Shown here one piece after another: positions 52,827 through 60,374 of a stretch of DNA of 64,000 nucleotides. Numbering within the stretch: the stretch's first letter is position 1; the number at the start of each line of letters is the position of its first letter. Origin of the DNA: Rufibacter sp. DG15C (GTDB lineage Bacteria; Bacteroidota; Bacteroidia; Cytophagales; Hymenobacteraceae); the NCBI RefSeq assembly GCF_001577755.1, contig NZ_CP010776.1, forward strand, positions 2,170,001 to 2,234,000, given 5' to 3'. Position numbers and translations under genes: made by a program. The notes beneath the pieces are model-generated. The model did not search any database. It saw only the letters and a program-made list of their open reading frames with translations, and was not told the DNA's origin.

Positions 52827-53381
52827 TTATTCTTTTTCGTTGCCCAGGTTCTCATTGCTCTTATGCCCTTTCAAGGTGCTGGCGTTGGGCTGGTTGTTCT
52901 TGAACTCCTTGTCAGAGCTGTCGGCGCCGCGGGTATCTGACCAATTGGCGTTGGAGCCTTGCGGGCTTTTGGCTTCTGGGTCAAACTTGCCTTTCTTGGC
53001 GCCGCCGCTTTGTCCTTCTCTGGACGGTACGTTCTCCCCGCGGGTGTTGTCTGCGCCGCCGGCTACCGGTCCGTCTTGAAACTTAGGGGCGTTTTTGCTG
53101 TCAATGGAGCTATCGTTGCTGGTGTTGTTGGGTCTTCCGCTCACGCCCGCGCCCATGTTGGTGTTCTGTTGGTTGGCGTTGCCAGTATTTTGATGGCTGC
53201 TGCCGTCTGGGTGCTGGTGACTGTACGTGCTGGCCTTGTGGGCAGAGCCTTTATTCTCTGGATTATTGTTGTGGCGGTTGCTGTTGTTCTGGCCCGCGTT
53301 CTGGTCTTGCGCGCGCTCTGCCTGCCAGCTGTTGTCTTGGGTTGGTCTGTTCTGCTTGGGGCTGTTTCCACTTCCTTTCAT
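52827..53381 (-). CDS. Highly hydrophilic, Asn/Gly/Ser-rich disordered protein
   Basis: A 184-residue protein with almost no hydrophobic residues, rich in Asn, Gly, Ser, Gln, Lys and Asp, and no signal peptide (starts MKGSGNSPKQNRPTQDNSWQ). It has no Cys and no recognisable domain. The composition is that of a desiccation- or stress-protection (hydrophilin-like) protein, which I infer and cannot prove. It is divergent from a small lipoprotein gene of similar composition, so the two may share a 258-bp regulatory region (53382-53639), where I see no other feature. Confidence 0.7.
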   Translation of the reverse strand: MKGSGNSPKQNRPTQDNSWQAERAQDQNAGQNNSNRHNNNPENKGSAHKASTYSHQHPDGSSHQNTGNANQQNTNMGAGVSGRPNNTSNDSSIDSKNAPKFQDGPVAGGADNTRGENVPSREGQSGGAKKGKFDPEAKSPQGSNANWSDTRGADSSDKEFKNNQPNASTLKGHKSNENLGNEKE

Positions 53382-53639
53382 GATTTCTATCTCCTTATCT
53401 TAAGTAAAACATCAACTAATAAGGTGCTTGGCCATTGGCAAGGCACAGTACCTGATACGAGGTTTAATTGCATTTAGGTTAGCCGTAAGTGCATGTTCAC
53501 CGCTAGATGCTGTGCCTTTATAGAAATATGAATAGGACTGTTCACCGTTAACTCAAACCTGACTCTGCGCGTACTACCATACAGAAACGGTCTTTGGCAT
53601 AAGACAAGGCCCACAAGCTCAAACCCTGAACCTGACATT

Positions 53640-53987
53640 ATGAAAAAGCGAATGAATTCTGTGAAGCGCCTCTCTTGGTCCCTGCTTTTTGCGGGCGCTT
53701 TGTCTGTGGGCGCCATGGCCTGTAGCAGCGGCACCAGTGATGGCAAAACCAACGTAGAGGAAAGCGATTTTAAAGATAAAAGCCCCACGGAGCACAATGA
53801 GGACGGCATGAATGACAACACCCAAGACAACAAAGGCGAGGCCACGCCCGGTGCCGGCACCACGCCAGACACTGCCTATGAAGATGTCTATGACCGTCAG
53901 CAAAAGAAAATGCGGGACAAAGACGCCAGCACCAACTCTGGCAACGGCGTAGGCGGCGCGGCTAACGCTACCACCACCGGTAACTAA
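53640..53987 (+). CDS. Small lipoprotein with acidic disordered mature part
   Basis: A 115-residue lipoprotein (lipobox AMAC, Cys28). The mature chain is disordered, rich in Asp, Asn, Gly and Thr (TNVEESDFKDKSPTEHNEDG and TPDTAYEDVYDRQQKKMRDK). No family was recognised. It is divergent from the hydrophilic protein gene and may answer the same stress signal. Confidence 0.75.
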   Translation: MKKRMNSVKRLSWSLLFAGALSVGAMACSSGTSDGKTNVEESDFKDKSPTEHNEDGMNDNTQDNKGEATPGAGTTPDTAYEDVYDRQQKKMRDKDASTNSGNGVGGAANATTTGN

Positions 53988-54006
53988 TTAAAACACCTTC
54001 CATAGG

Positions 54007-54049
54007 AAACGAAGAAGCCTGCCCCAGATTGGAGCAGGCTTCTTCGTTT
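54007..54049. terminator. Bidirectional terminator fused to repeat copy 21
   Basis: A 16-bp stem (54007-54022 with 54034-54049) ending in CGTTTT, which is also the beginning of the 38-bp palindrome. It lies between the convergent lipoprotein and surface-propeller genes. Confidence 0.88.
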
Positions 54050-54081
54050 TGGCCTATTTTCCAGAAACTAGCCTAAAAACG
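54045..54081. repeat. 38-bp palindrome copy 21 (37 bp)
   Basis: The left arm lacks one T; the centre is CCAG and the right arm AAACTAGCCTAAAAACG. It ends 1 nt from the stop of the propeller lipoprotein gene. Confidence 0.78.
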
Positions 54082-54082
54082 A

Positions 54083-55102
54083 CTATCTAAAGGTAAACCC
54101 GTTGGGCAGCACCCGCACCTGGAACGAGTCAATCCTGGACCCGGTGGTTTCATAGCGCACCACCCAGCCATTGGAGGTATAGCCGCCCACGCCCAAGTAC
54201 AGTCTGTTAGAAACTGGGTCAATGCCTAGTCCATAGGGATTTCGGCTAATCAAAGGAGTAGTAGGCGTGGTAGTAGCGTTGATGGACATGCTGTAGATCT
54301 TACCAGCCGCCGAATAGTAAAGTGTGTTCTTGCTGCCATTGAGCGTCAACAGCCCAGAGCCTGGGATGGGAAAAGACGTCACCGCGTTGTTATTGGCTGG
54401 GTCAATCTTTACCAGCGCACCAGGCTCTCCGTAGCCGCCTCTAATCACCCAGATTTTGTTGTTGGCATCCAGCACCATGTGCGAAGGTCCGTTGCCTACT
54501 TCTATGGTAGTCTCTTCCTCGTCGTTGGTAGTGTTGATGATGGTCACGGTAGAGCCGCCACCATTGGCCACGTACAGTTTGCCGTTGTGCAATACCATTC
54601 CCTCGGGCAATTCACCCACGCCAATGGACTTGGTTACCGTGTTTTTGGTAAGGTCTAAGACTGACACGCGGCCGTTCACGCCATAGTCCACATACTCGGT
54701 TACATAGGCCTTGTTGTTGTTGAGGGCCACAATGTAGCGGGGAATAAGCAAGTTGTTGATGACGCCGGTTGAGGCAAAGGTGCGGGCATCCACCACTTCA
54801 ATCTTCTTGCTGTTGTTGACGGCAATATAGGCTTTGTCCCCAATAAAGGTCATGGACTGGGCCGCGTCTCCCAAGGGACGGTTGTTTACTTGGTTAAAAA
54901 GGTCTGGAAGCACGGTTTTGCCATCGCGGGAGATAAAGCTCACCTCTGCATTGACGCTGTTGAACTGGCCTTCATTGGTGACAAAGACCCCGTCTCTGAA
55001 GGCAGACGTTTCGTCATTGTCATCCTCACAGGAAGACGTGAACACCAGCCCGCTGGCTAGGACCAAATAGAGAAACTGTTTTTTAAGGGAAAATACGTTC
55101 AT
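54083..55102 (-). CDS. Surface beta-propeller lipoprotein (DUF5074/YncE-like, BtuG-type position)
   Basis: The ATG at 55102 gives a 339-residue lipoprotein (lipobox TSSC, Cys25) followed by EDDNDE, a surface-export signal in Bacteroidota. The body is a seven-bladed propeller: repeated blades such as KAYVTEYVDYGVNGRVSVLD, GKLYVANGGGSTVTIINT and NKIWVIRGGYGEPGALVKID. It lies directly downstream of btuB in the cobalamin-riboswitch operon, where Bacteroides encodes BtuG, the surface protein that binds B12 with very high affinity. Here too B12 binding is an inference from fold and position. Confidence 0.85.
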   Translation of the reverse strand: MNVFSLKKQFLYLVLASGLVFTSSCEDDNDETSAFRDGVFVTNEGQFNSVNAEVSFISRDGKTVLPDLFNQVNNRPLGDAAQSMTFIGDKAYIAVNNSKKIEVVDARTFASTGVINNLLIPRYIVALNNNKAYVTEYVDYGVNGRVSVLDLTKNTVTKSIGVGELPEGMVLHNGKLYVANGGGSTVTIINTTNDEEETTIEVGNGPSHMVLDANNKIWVIRGGYGEPGALVKIDPANNNAVTSFPIPGSGLLTLNGSKNTLYYSAAGKIYSMSINATTTPTTPLISRNPYGLGIDPVSNRLYLGVGGYTSNGWVVRYETTGSRIDSFQVRVLPNGFTFR

Positions 55103-55125
55103 AGTGGTTATAGGTAAAAAAGGGA

Positions 55126-57060
55126 TTAAGGACGTTTGGCCCATTGCAGCGCCAATGAGATTCTGAAATGCCGAGGCGGCATAGCCCGGTAGGCCATGGT
55201 CTGGTAGGCGGTGTTGGTGAGGTTCTGGACCTGTGCCATTAGCTGTGCCTCAAACGAAGCCCACCGTAGGGTTTTGCCTGCAGAAGCGTTGGCTAGCGCA
55301 TATGGCTCCAGCCAGTTGTCATTGTCCTGGTCTGTGTAGCGTCGGCTGGTAAAGGTGCCGTCTACCGCCAGCCACCAGTCTTTGAACTTAGCCTCTACCC
55401 AGCCAGCCACTTTGTGCTTGGGTACATAGAACAACTGCCGATCTTGAAGTTCAGCCCGGGCGTTGGGCAGGGCCTGCTGTGAGATGGTATAGCCGTAGGC
55501 TGCCTCGCCAGACAGGGTCCACAGAGGAGTGGCTTGGTACTTCCATTTGGTGTCCAGCTCCAGCCCGTGACCGCGCACTGTCTTTAAGTTCACAGGCTCA
55601 GAATAGTTACCAGTGCTAGAGGGTTGCCATTGAATCCAGTCCTCTACTTTTAATCTGTACAAGGTGAGTTCTGTATTTCCCGTCAAATGGTTCTGAATAT
55701 AAGATTGCGTTATACCAGCTTCATAGCCCCAGCCGCTCTCAGGTAGTAGATTTAGGTTGCCGCCCGGCCGCCAGAAGCGGTCATTGAGCGTGGGCACGCG
55801 GTAGCTTCTAGAAACATTGGCTTTGAGCGTGAGTGTGCCGGTCTCCTTTTCTGAAAGCAGGAAATTGGCTCCCAGCGTGGGTGTCACCGGCGGATTGAAT
55901 CCTTGCACCCAGGCCTGCCGAACATTCAAACTTATTTGTAGTCTCTCCAACGGGTCATAGCGCAGCCAGGCATAGGCAGAGAAGCGGTTTTCCTTCTGTG
56001 AATCTCCGTACCCGTCCACTTCGGCTCTGAATACTTGGGCTTCTGATCCTAGCTGCAGCAAGAGGTTGGGCAGCAAGGCGCGTTCATGTTCTAATTGGCT
56101 CTGGAGGGTGTTGACGGTGGACAAAGACAGCAGGCCATTATCTCTGTAATCCAACCGGTCTTTGAAATAGGCGGCTTTGACAGTGGTGGTGCCTTTGGCG
56201 ATTTGTCCTTGCCACTCCGCCATGAGGCGCAGGTTTTCATCGTCTTGCTGAGCGTTGGTATTGGCACTGCCCATGGGCGGCTGAACTTGGCGGTGCGTTT
56301 TTACCCACCAGCCCCTCGCGGAGATATGCTGCGTTGGGCTAAGCTTAATCTGCACGTCCTGGGAAAAGCTGCTCTGGTCAAAAGCCGCGTTCTCCTGTTC
56401 CTGCCAAGGCCGCCCGAACTGGGTAAGGTCCCTGAACTTGAAATTGTTGGTAGAGCTGGTTTTGGTAAAGGAGGAATGGATGGCGACTTTTTCGTTTCCA
56501 AAAGACCCATTCATAGCTGTTCGGTGGTGGCCAAAACTGCCTTCTTCCTGCTGCACGCGCAAGGTTTGGTGGGACACAAAGGAGATAGAACTTTCTAATA
56601 GCACCGCGCCGCCAATGGCACCAGAACCATGCAAGGCGCCGCTGGGTCCGTGTTGCAGCGTCACCATACTGTGGGCAGCAGGAGGCAGTAGCGCGAAGTC
56701 TGAGAGGCCCAAGGTTGGCAGGGAAATGTTAAAGCCATTCCACAGCACGGCGGTATGACTGGCAGTGGTTCCTCTAAAGGCCACCGTGGCGGTCATGCCG
56801 TTGCCGTAGCTTTTCAGGTATAGGCCGCTGCGCTGTTGCAGGACGTCTGCCAAGGTAAGGCCGGGCTGCCGTTGCAAGAGAAGGGTGTCTACGGTCTCCA
56901 GCTTGGTGCCGGCGGCAAAACGGGTGTACTTGGTGCCGGTGATGTCAATGGGGTTCACCTGTAAGGTGTCTGGCAGCAATGCCTGCGCAGCGGTAGCCAG
57001 AGGCGTTATGGCTCCAAGTCCCAGCGTACCAATTAAACACGTAAAAAAGTGACGTACCAT
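55126..57060 (-). CDS. btuB: TonB-dependent vitamin B12 receptor
   Basis: A 644-residue outer-membrane transporter with a signal peptide (up to ATAAQA). The plug domain is TLADVLQQRSGLYLKSYGNG and AVLWNGFNISLPTLGLSDFALLP, ending GSGAIGGAVLLES. The barrel closes with HFRISLALQW. It lacks the CarboxypepD extension of SusC proteins and resembles BtuB/FepA-type receptors. The strongest evidence for its ligand is the cobalamin riboswitch in its leader. The next gene downstream starts about 23 nt after its stop. Confidence 0.92.
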   Translation of the reverse strand: MVRHFFTCLIGTLGLGAITPLATAAQALLPDTLQVNPIDITGTKYTRFAAGTKLETVDTLLLQRQPGLTLADVLQQRSGLYLKSYGNGMTATVAFRGTTASHTAVLWNGFNISLPTLGLSDFALLPPAAHSMVTLQHGPSGALHGSGAIGGAVLLESSISFVSHQTLRVQQEEGSFGHHRTAMNGSFGNEKVAIHSSFTKTSSTNNFKFRDLTQFGRPWQEQENAAFDQSSFSQDVQIKLSPTQHISARGWWVKTHRQVQPPMGSANTNAQQDDENLRLMAEWQGQIAKGTTTVKAAYFKDRLDYRDNGLLSLSTVNTLQSQLEHERALLPNLLLQLGSEAQVFRAEVDGYGDSQKENRFSAYAWLRYDPLERLQISLNVRQAWVQGFNPPVTPTLGANFLLSEKETGTLTLKANVSRSYRVPTLNDRFWRPGGNLNLLPESGWGYEAGITQSYIQNHLTGNTELTLYRLKVEDWIQWQPSSTGNYSEPVNLKTVRGHGLELDTKWKYQATPLWTLSGEAAYGYTISQQALPNARAELQDRQLFYVPKHKVAGWVEAKFKDWWLAVDGTFTSRRYTDQDNDNWLEPYALANASAGKTLRWASFEAQLMAQVQNLTNTAYQTMAYRAMPPRHFRISLALQWAKRP

Positions 57061-57177
57061 GCCTCAGCTACAAAAAAGCAGAGGAGACTTGCCAGAAAAG
57101 GAAATAAACGAAAACGCCAGCCCACGCGGGCCACCATCCTTGCTGCTTTTTTTCCCGAAAGCCTCCAGGTGAATTGT

Positions 57178-57352
57178 GGACGTTGGCAGGTCTCCTGGCT
57201 CTCTTCGGCTGGCCGGCCTTCCCATCTGGTGAACAGACAGTGGCATGCGGTGGGCAGCTTGTAATGGAAGATAACAGTTGCGGGAACAGCTCAGGTTTTA
57301 CACCTGATTCCCTTTTAAGACATCATCGGCGGTAGCCGAGTCTGTCACCAAA
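57178..57352 (-). ncRNA. Cobalamin (adenosylcobalamin) riboswitch
   Basis: Read on the minus strand, the region has the riboswitch core: GGTG...GGGAATCAGGTG, ...CTGTTCCCGCAACTGT, then GCATGCCACTG and the B12 box AGCCAGGAGACCTGCC (around 57183-57198). High cobalamin would close the expression of btuB, 117 nt downstream. Expression-platform hairpins probably lie in 57061-57177, but I could not resolve which alternative is the terminator or the sequester. Confidence 0.93.
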
Positions 57353-57360
57353 ATCTGGGG

Positions 57361-57368
57361 CAAAGGTA
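57361..57368 (-). promoter_or_regulatory. -7 promoter element of the btuB operon
   Basis: TACCTTTG on the minus strand directly upstream of the riboswitch, so that transcription would start near 57354. No good -33 element is apparent. Confidence 0.45.
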
Positions 57369-57420
57369 CGGTAAGTTTGGAAAGTGCACTATAGCACCAC
57401 GCAAAATTTCAGGGCTAAGG

Positions 57421-57458
57421 CCTTTTTGGCCCATTTTCTGGGAAATAGGCCAAAAACG
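57421..57458. repeat. 38-bp palindrome copy 22
   Basis: Left arm CCTTTTTGGCCCATTTT, centre CTGG, right arm GAAATAGGCCAAAAACG. It lies upstream of the btuB promoter, 134 nt from the GAF gene stop. Confidence 0.82.
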
Positions 57459-57591
57459 AGGCTGAGAGGTTGAAAGGAAATTGACTCTGGCGAATGAAAC
57501 TATAGTGTAATCTAAGCGATGTTGCAGCGGTCATGCTACCACCATAATATACCTGGCTATCCACCAGCCACTAGCAAACGAATGAGGTGGC

Positions 57592-58110
57592 TTAACTGGT
57601 TTTGTTTATTTTTTGGATTTCCTCTGTGATGATGGAGGCTAGGTTCTCCAGGATGCGCTGGTCAATGTCAGAGAAAGTTCTGGATTCTTGGTCCACAATG
57701 CAAAGGGCGCCAATGTTGTGTCCGTCACTGGTGGTAAGCGTAGCTGCGGCGTAAAACCTGAGGCCAAACTCGCCGGTGACCATGGGGTTGGCTAGCAGGC
57801 ACGGTTCTTCTAGGGCATTTTCAAACACGGTGACGTCTTCTCTTAAGATAGCCAAGGAGCAAAGGCTGGTGCCTCTGGGTACCGGTGTTGGATTGTCTAA
57901 ACCATGGCTGGCTTTGGTATACACAAAATCACGGTCCACTAAATTGACCAAGGCAATGGGCACGTTGAACATGCGCGCCGCCATGCTGGCAATATGCTTG
58001 AACGGTCCTTCTTCTTGGTGCGTGTCTAATATATCCAGGCTGCGAAGCTTCGCAACTCTCTGTTCCTCGTTTTCTGGGATAATTGGCATCCCCCCGAAGT
58101 TATTCTCCAT
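57592..58110 (-). CDS. GAF-domain protein
   Basis: From the ATG at 58110 (MENNFGGMPIIPENEEQRVA) the 172-residue protein is a single GAF domain of the type found in bacterial sensory proteins (EEQRVAKLRSLDILDT, NVPIALVNLVDRDFVYTKA, SLCSLAILRED and ATLTTSDGHNIGALCIVDQ). It has no output domain, so it may act as a stand-alone small-molecule or redox sensor. Its conserved Cys (SLCS, ALCIVD, PCLL) resemble GAF domains that respond to oxidation, but this is only a pattern. Monocistronic. Confidence 0.88.
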   Translation of the reverse strand: MENNFGGMPIIPENEEQRVAKLRSLDILDTHQEEGPFKHIASMAARMFNVPIALVNLVDRDFVYTKASHGLDNPTPVPRGTSLCSLAILREDVTVFENALEEPCLLANPMVTGEFGLRFYAAATLTTSDGHNIGALCIVDQESRTFSDIDQRILENLASIITEEIQKINKTS

Positions 58111-58409
58111 CAAAATCAAACTAAAAGAAAAAAACAGACGGTTACCTCTTGCACCATCCTTATTGCCAGCCGTCTGGGTATCCTGTAATCTATTGAAAGC
58201 ACAGTATGCCAGATACGCTTACTCTATCCACCTTTTTAAGTTGGCCTATACTCCGAAAGATACTGTAGTTTAGGCAAATAATGCCGTAGTGCCTGGTTGC
58301 CTAAAGGGAAGTGCCGCAGAAGGCGTCCCGGTTGCAACTTTTTTTGTGATGTTTTAGTTTTTAGCACTGTATTTGCGTTCTGTCTGCAGATTCAATTCAA
58401 CCCCTATTT

Positions 58410-59072
58410 ATGAAACGCTTTTTCACGCTTCTTGTCTTCTCTGTGTGCCTTGTTTTTATGGGACAGGCGCAGACCATCTCTAAGGTAGATTTTACTAAGA
58501 TCAATGCGGCCATTGCCTCGCCTAAGTCAAAGTTCTACTACCCCACACTGCTAAAACGGTACATGGCCAATGACGTCACGCTCACCACAGAAGAGTATTC
58601 GCATTTGTATTATGGCTACCCTAAGCAGCCTGGCTACAAGCCCTGGGCCGTCAATGACAAGGAGGATGAACTGGGGCAGTTGGTGCTGTATGAGAATTGG
58701 CCCGTGATTTTATCTACCGGTACCAAGCTCCTGCAGAAAGACCCGTTTAACCTAAGCGTGATTTACCTGATGCACATGGCCACCGGTGAACTAAGAAGAG
58801 CTGCTGAGAGTAAGAAGTGGCTTACAAAGTTTGATGGTTTGCTCGCTGCCATCAAGGCCAGCGGCAACGGACGCTCCCCAGAAACGGCGGTGGTGTTGGT
58901 GACCCCCCGGGACGAGTACATGTTCTTGAATGCAGCAGCTAAGCTTCGGCAGGATGGGGCTGCGCAACTGGTAGACAATAAATACGACTTGGTGAAGTTG
59001 AAACTACCTAACAAGTTGAACCTGACGCAGGTGTATTTTAATATTGAGAAGGCCTTGGCTGCCAAGAGATAA
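58410..59072 (+). CDS. DUF4919-like secreted protein
   Basis: A 220-residue protein with a signal peptide (MKRFFTLLVFSVCLVFMGQA). It matches my memory of DUF4919: FYYPTLLKRYMANDVTLTTEEYSHLYYGY in the N-terminal half, a TPR-like middle (DPFNLSVIYLMHMATGELRRA), and NKLNLTQVYFNIEKALA at the end. It acts in the periplasm with unknown function. The weak promoter TGTATTTG (58368-58375) lies upstream. Confidence 0.85.
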   Translation: MKRFFTLLVFSVCLVFMGQAQTISKVDFTKINAAIASPKSKFYYPTLLKRYMANDVTLTTEEYSHLYYGYPKQPGYKPWAVNDKEDELGQLVLYENWPVILSTGTKLLQKDPFNLSVIYLMHMATGELRRAAESKKWLTKFDGLLAAIKASGNGRSPETAVVLVTPRDEYMFLNAAAKLRQDGAAQLVDNKYDLVKLKLPNKLNLTQVYFNIEKALAAKR

Positions 59073-59100
59073 CAAGCCTGTCATACCATTTTTGAATTTC

Positions 59101-59138
59101 CAGTTTCGGGCTACTTTCTGTAAAGTAGCCCGAAAACG
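59101..59138. repeat. 38-bp palindrome copy 23, strongly diverged but paired
   Basis: The arms (CAGTTTCGGGCTACTTT and AAAGTAGCCCGAAAACG) differ from the consensus at several positions, yet 15 of 17 pairs are kept by matched changes around CTGT. It lies 28 nt after one stop and 15 nt before the next start. Confidence 0.8.
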
Positions 59139-59153
59139 TTTCTACCCAACGCC

Positions 59154-59765
59154 ATGTCCAAACTGCCGCTCTCCTTTTACACCCGTCCAGACTCTGTGAC
59201 CATTGCCCGTGAGCTGTTGGGCAAGCATTTTTACTCTTCCTTTGACGGGGTGCTCACTGGTGGCATAATCGTGGAGACCGAGGCGTATTCAGGCGAGAAT
59301 GATGCGGCTTGCCACGCGCACTTAGGTAGACGCACCAAGCGCACCCAGATTATGTATGAGCCGGGCGGCGTTTCGTATGTGTATCTCATTTACGGCATTT
59401 ATTCCCTGTTCAACATTGTCACCAACGCAGAAGGCACCGCAGACGCGGTGCTCATCAGGGCCATTGAACCGCTGGAAGGTTTACCTGAAATGCAGCAACG
59501 CCGTGGGCTCTCCAACATAGAAACCAGGCTCACCGCCGGGCCGGGCTTGGTGACGCAGGCCATGGGCATCTCTACGCTCCACAATGGCACTTCTTTGGTA
59601 GGCAATGAGATTTGGGTAGAAGATAAAGGGGTGCTTATCCAAGATGAAGACATCATTGCTGGTCCTAGGGTGGGAGTGGCCTATGCGGGGGCAGATGCCT
59701 TGCTGCCTTGGCGGTTTAGCGTGAGGGGGAGTAAATGGGTGAGTAAGGCGAAGCCTAAGTATTAA
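59154..59765 (+). CDS. mpg: 3-methyladenine DNA glycosylase (AAG/Mpg family)
   Basis: The 203-residue protein matches the mammalian-type alkyladenine glycosylase: IARELLGKHFYS, GGIIVETEAYSGENDAACHA (catalytic Glu in VETEAY), RTQIMYEPGGVSYVYLIYG (Tyr intercalation loop) and LTAGPGLVTQAMGI. It removes alkylated and deaminated purines from DNA in base-excision repair. It has no partner gene. The region after it (59766-60373) contains no convincing intact gene. Confidence 0.95.
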   Translation: MSKLPLSFYTRPDSVTIARELLGKHFYSSFDGVLTGGIIVETEAYSGENDAACHAHLGRRTKRTQIMYEPGGVSYVYLIYGIYSLFNIVTNAEGTADAVLIRAIEPLEGLPEMQQRRGLSNIETRLTAGPGLVTQAMGISTLHNGTSLVGNEIWVEDKGVLIQDEDIIAGPRVGVAYAGADALLPWRFSVRGSKWVSKAKPKY

Positions 59766-59771
59766 TAGGTG

Positions 59772-60374
59772 ATTGCTGATTGTTAACTGTTGCTTGGCAA
59801 TGTTTGGTCAATGCGTCTGCCTCTCACTCGTTTTGGCATATTTCCGACTTCATCTTCGCCGCGGTTGTTGGTCTTCTCACAAATGTCTCAAGCTTCTTCT
59901 CCAACTGCAATTTCATTAGACACTGCTCTTCAAGTGCACTTGCTTTGGTTGTTCCTTTGTAGTTGTCGTTTGTTCCGGAGCGCACATCTAGCCTTGTTTC
60001 ATCTCTGCCGCTAAGCGCTCACGGCCGCGGGGCCTCGTCCTGGCCCTTCGCACTGCTGTTGTACTCTGGGCCTGTAGGGCCCCGCCCTGCCGGGCGACGA
60101 AACAACAGAGGCGCTCATGGTCAGGACTGGTTTGGGTACCAATCCTGTTAAGGCTTGCTTATCTATGGTCTTTCCTCAAGCAAAATCAGTTCATGTCGCT
60201 GCAGAGGCATGCGTGCCAAGGCACGGCTTGCTTGATCTGGTATACCGGGTGGCGGCAAGCTTTTGGCTTACCTCATTTAGTTGTTGGATTAGGCGCTGTT
60301 GCCATTATGCCATTGTTTCTTAATTGGCTTGACAAATACGAACGGCCAACAATCAACATTGAGCAACCAGCAAT
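59772..60374. mobile_element. Possible decayed insertion bounded by imperfect inverted repeats
   Basis: Left end 59772-59796 (ATTGCTGATTGTTAACTGTTG) and right end 60347-60374 (reverse complement beginning ATTGCTGGTTGCTCAATG) match at about 19-20 of 25 positions in inverted orientation. The interior has GC-rich hairpins (for example GGCCGCGGGGCC, 60023-60034, and CGTGCCAAGGCACG, 60211-60224) and no full gene. It could be a degenerate IS or MITE, or a non-coding RNA element. Confidence 0.5.
59824..60118 (-). pseudogene. Possible decayed small gene inside the insertion
   Basis: The minus strand has an ATG frame of 35 codons (60118 to 60011, MSASVVSSPGRAGPYRP...) that passes, after a one-base shift near 60015, into a 64-codon open frame without a start (60018 to 59824) with a hydrophilic, coding-like composition (KLQLEKKLETFVRRPTTAA and KMKSEICQNE). 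A frameshifted gene of about 100 codons is one reading; coincidence is the other. Confidence 0.3.
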
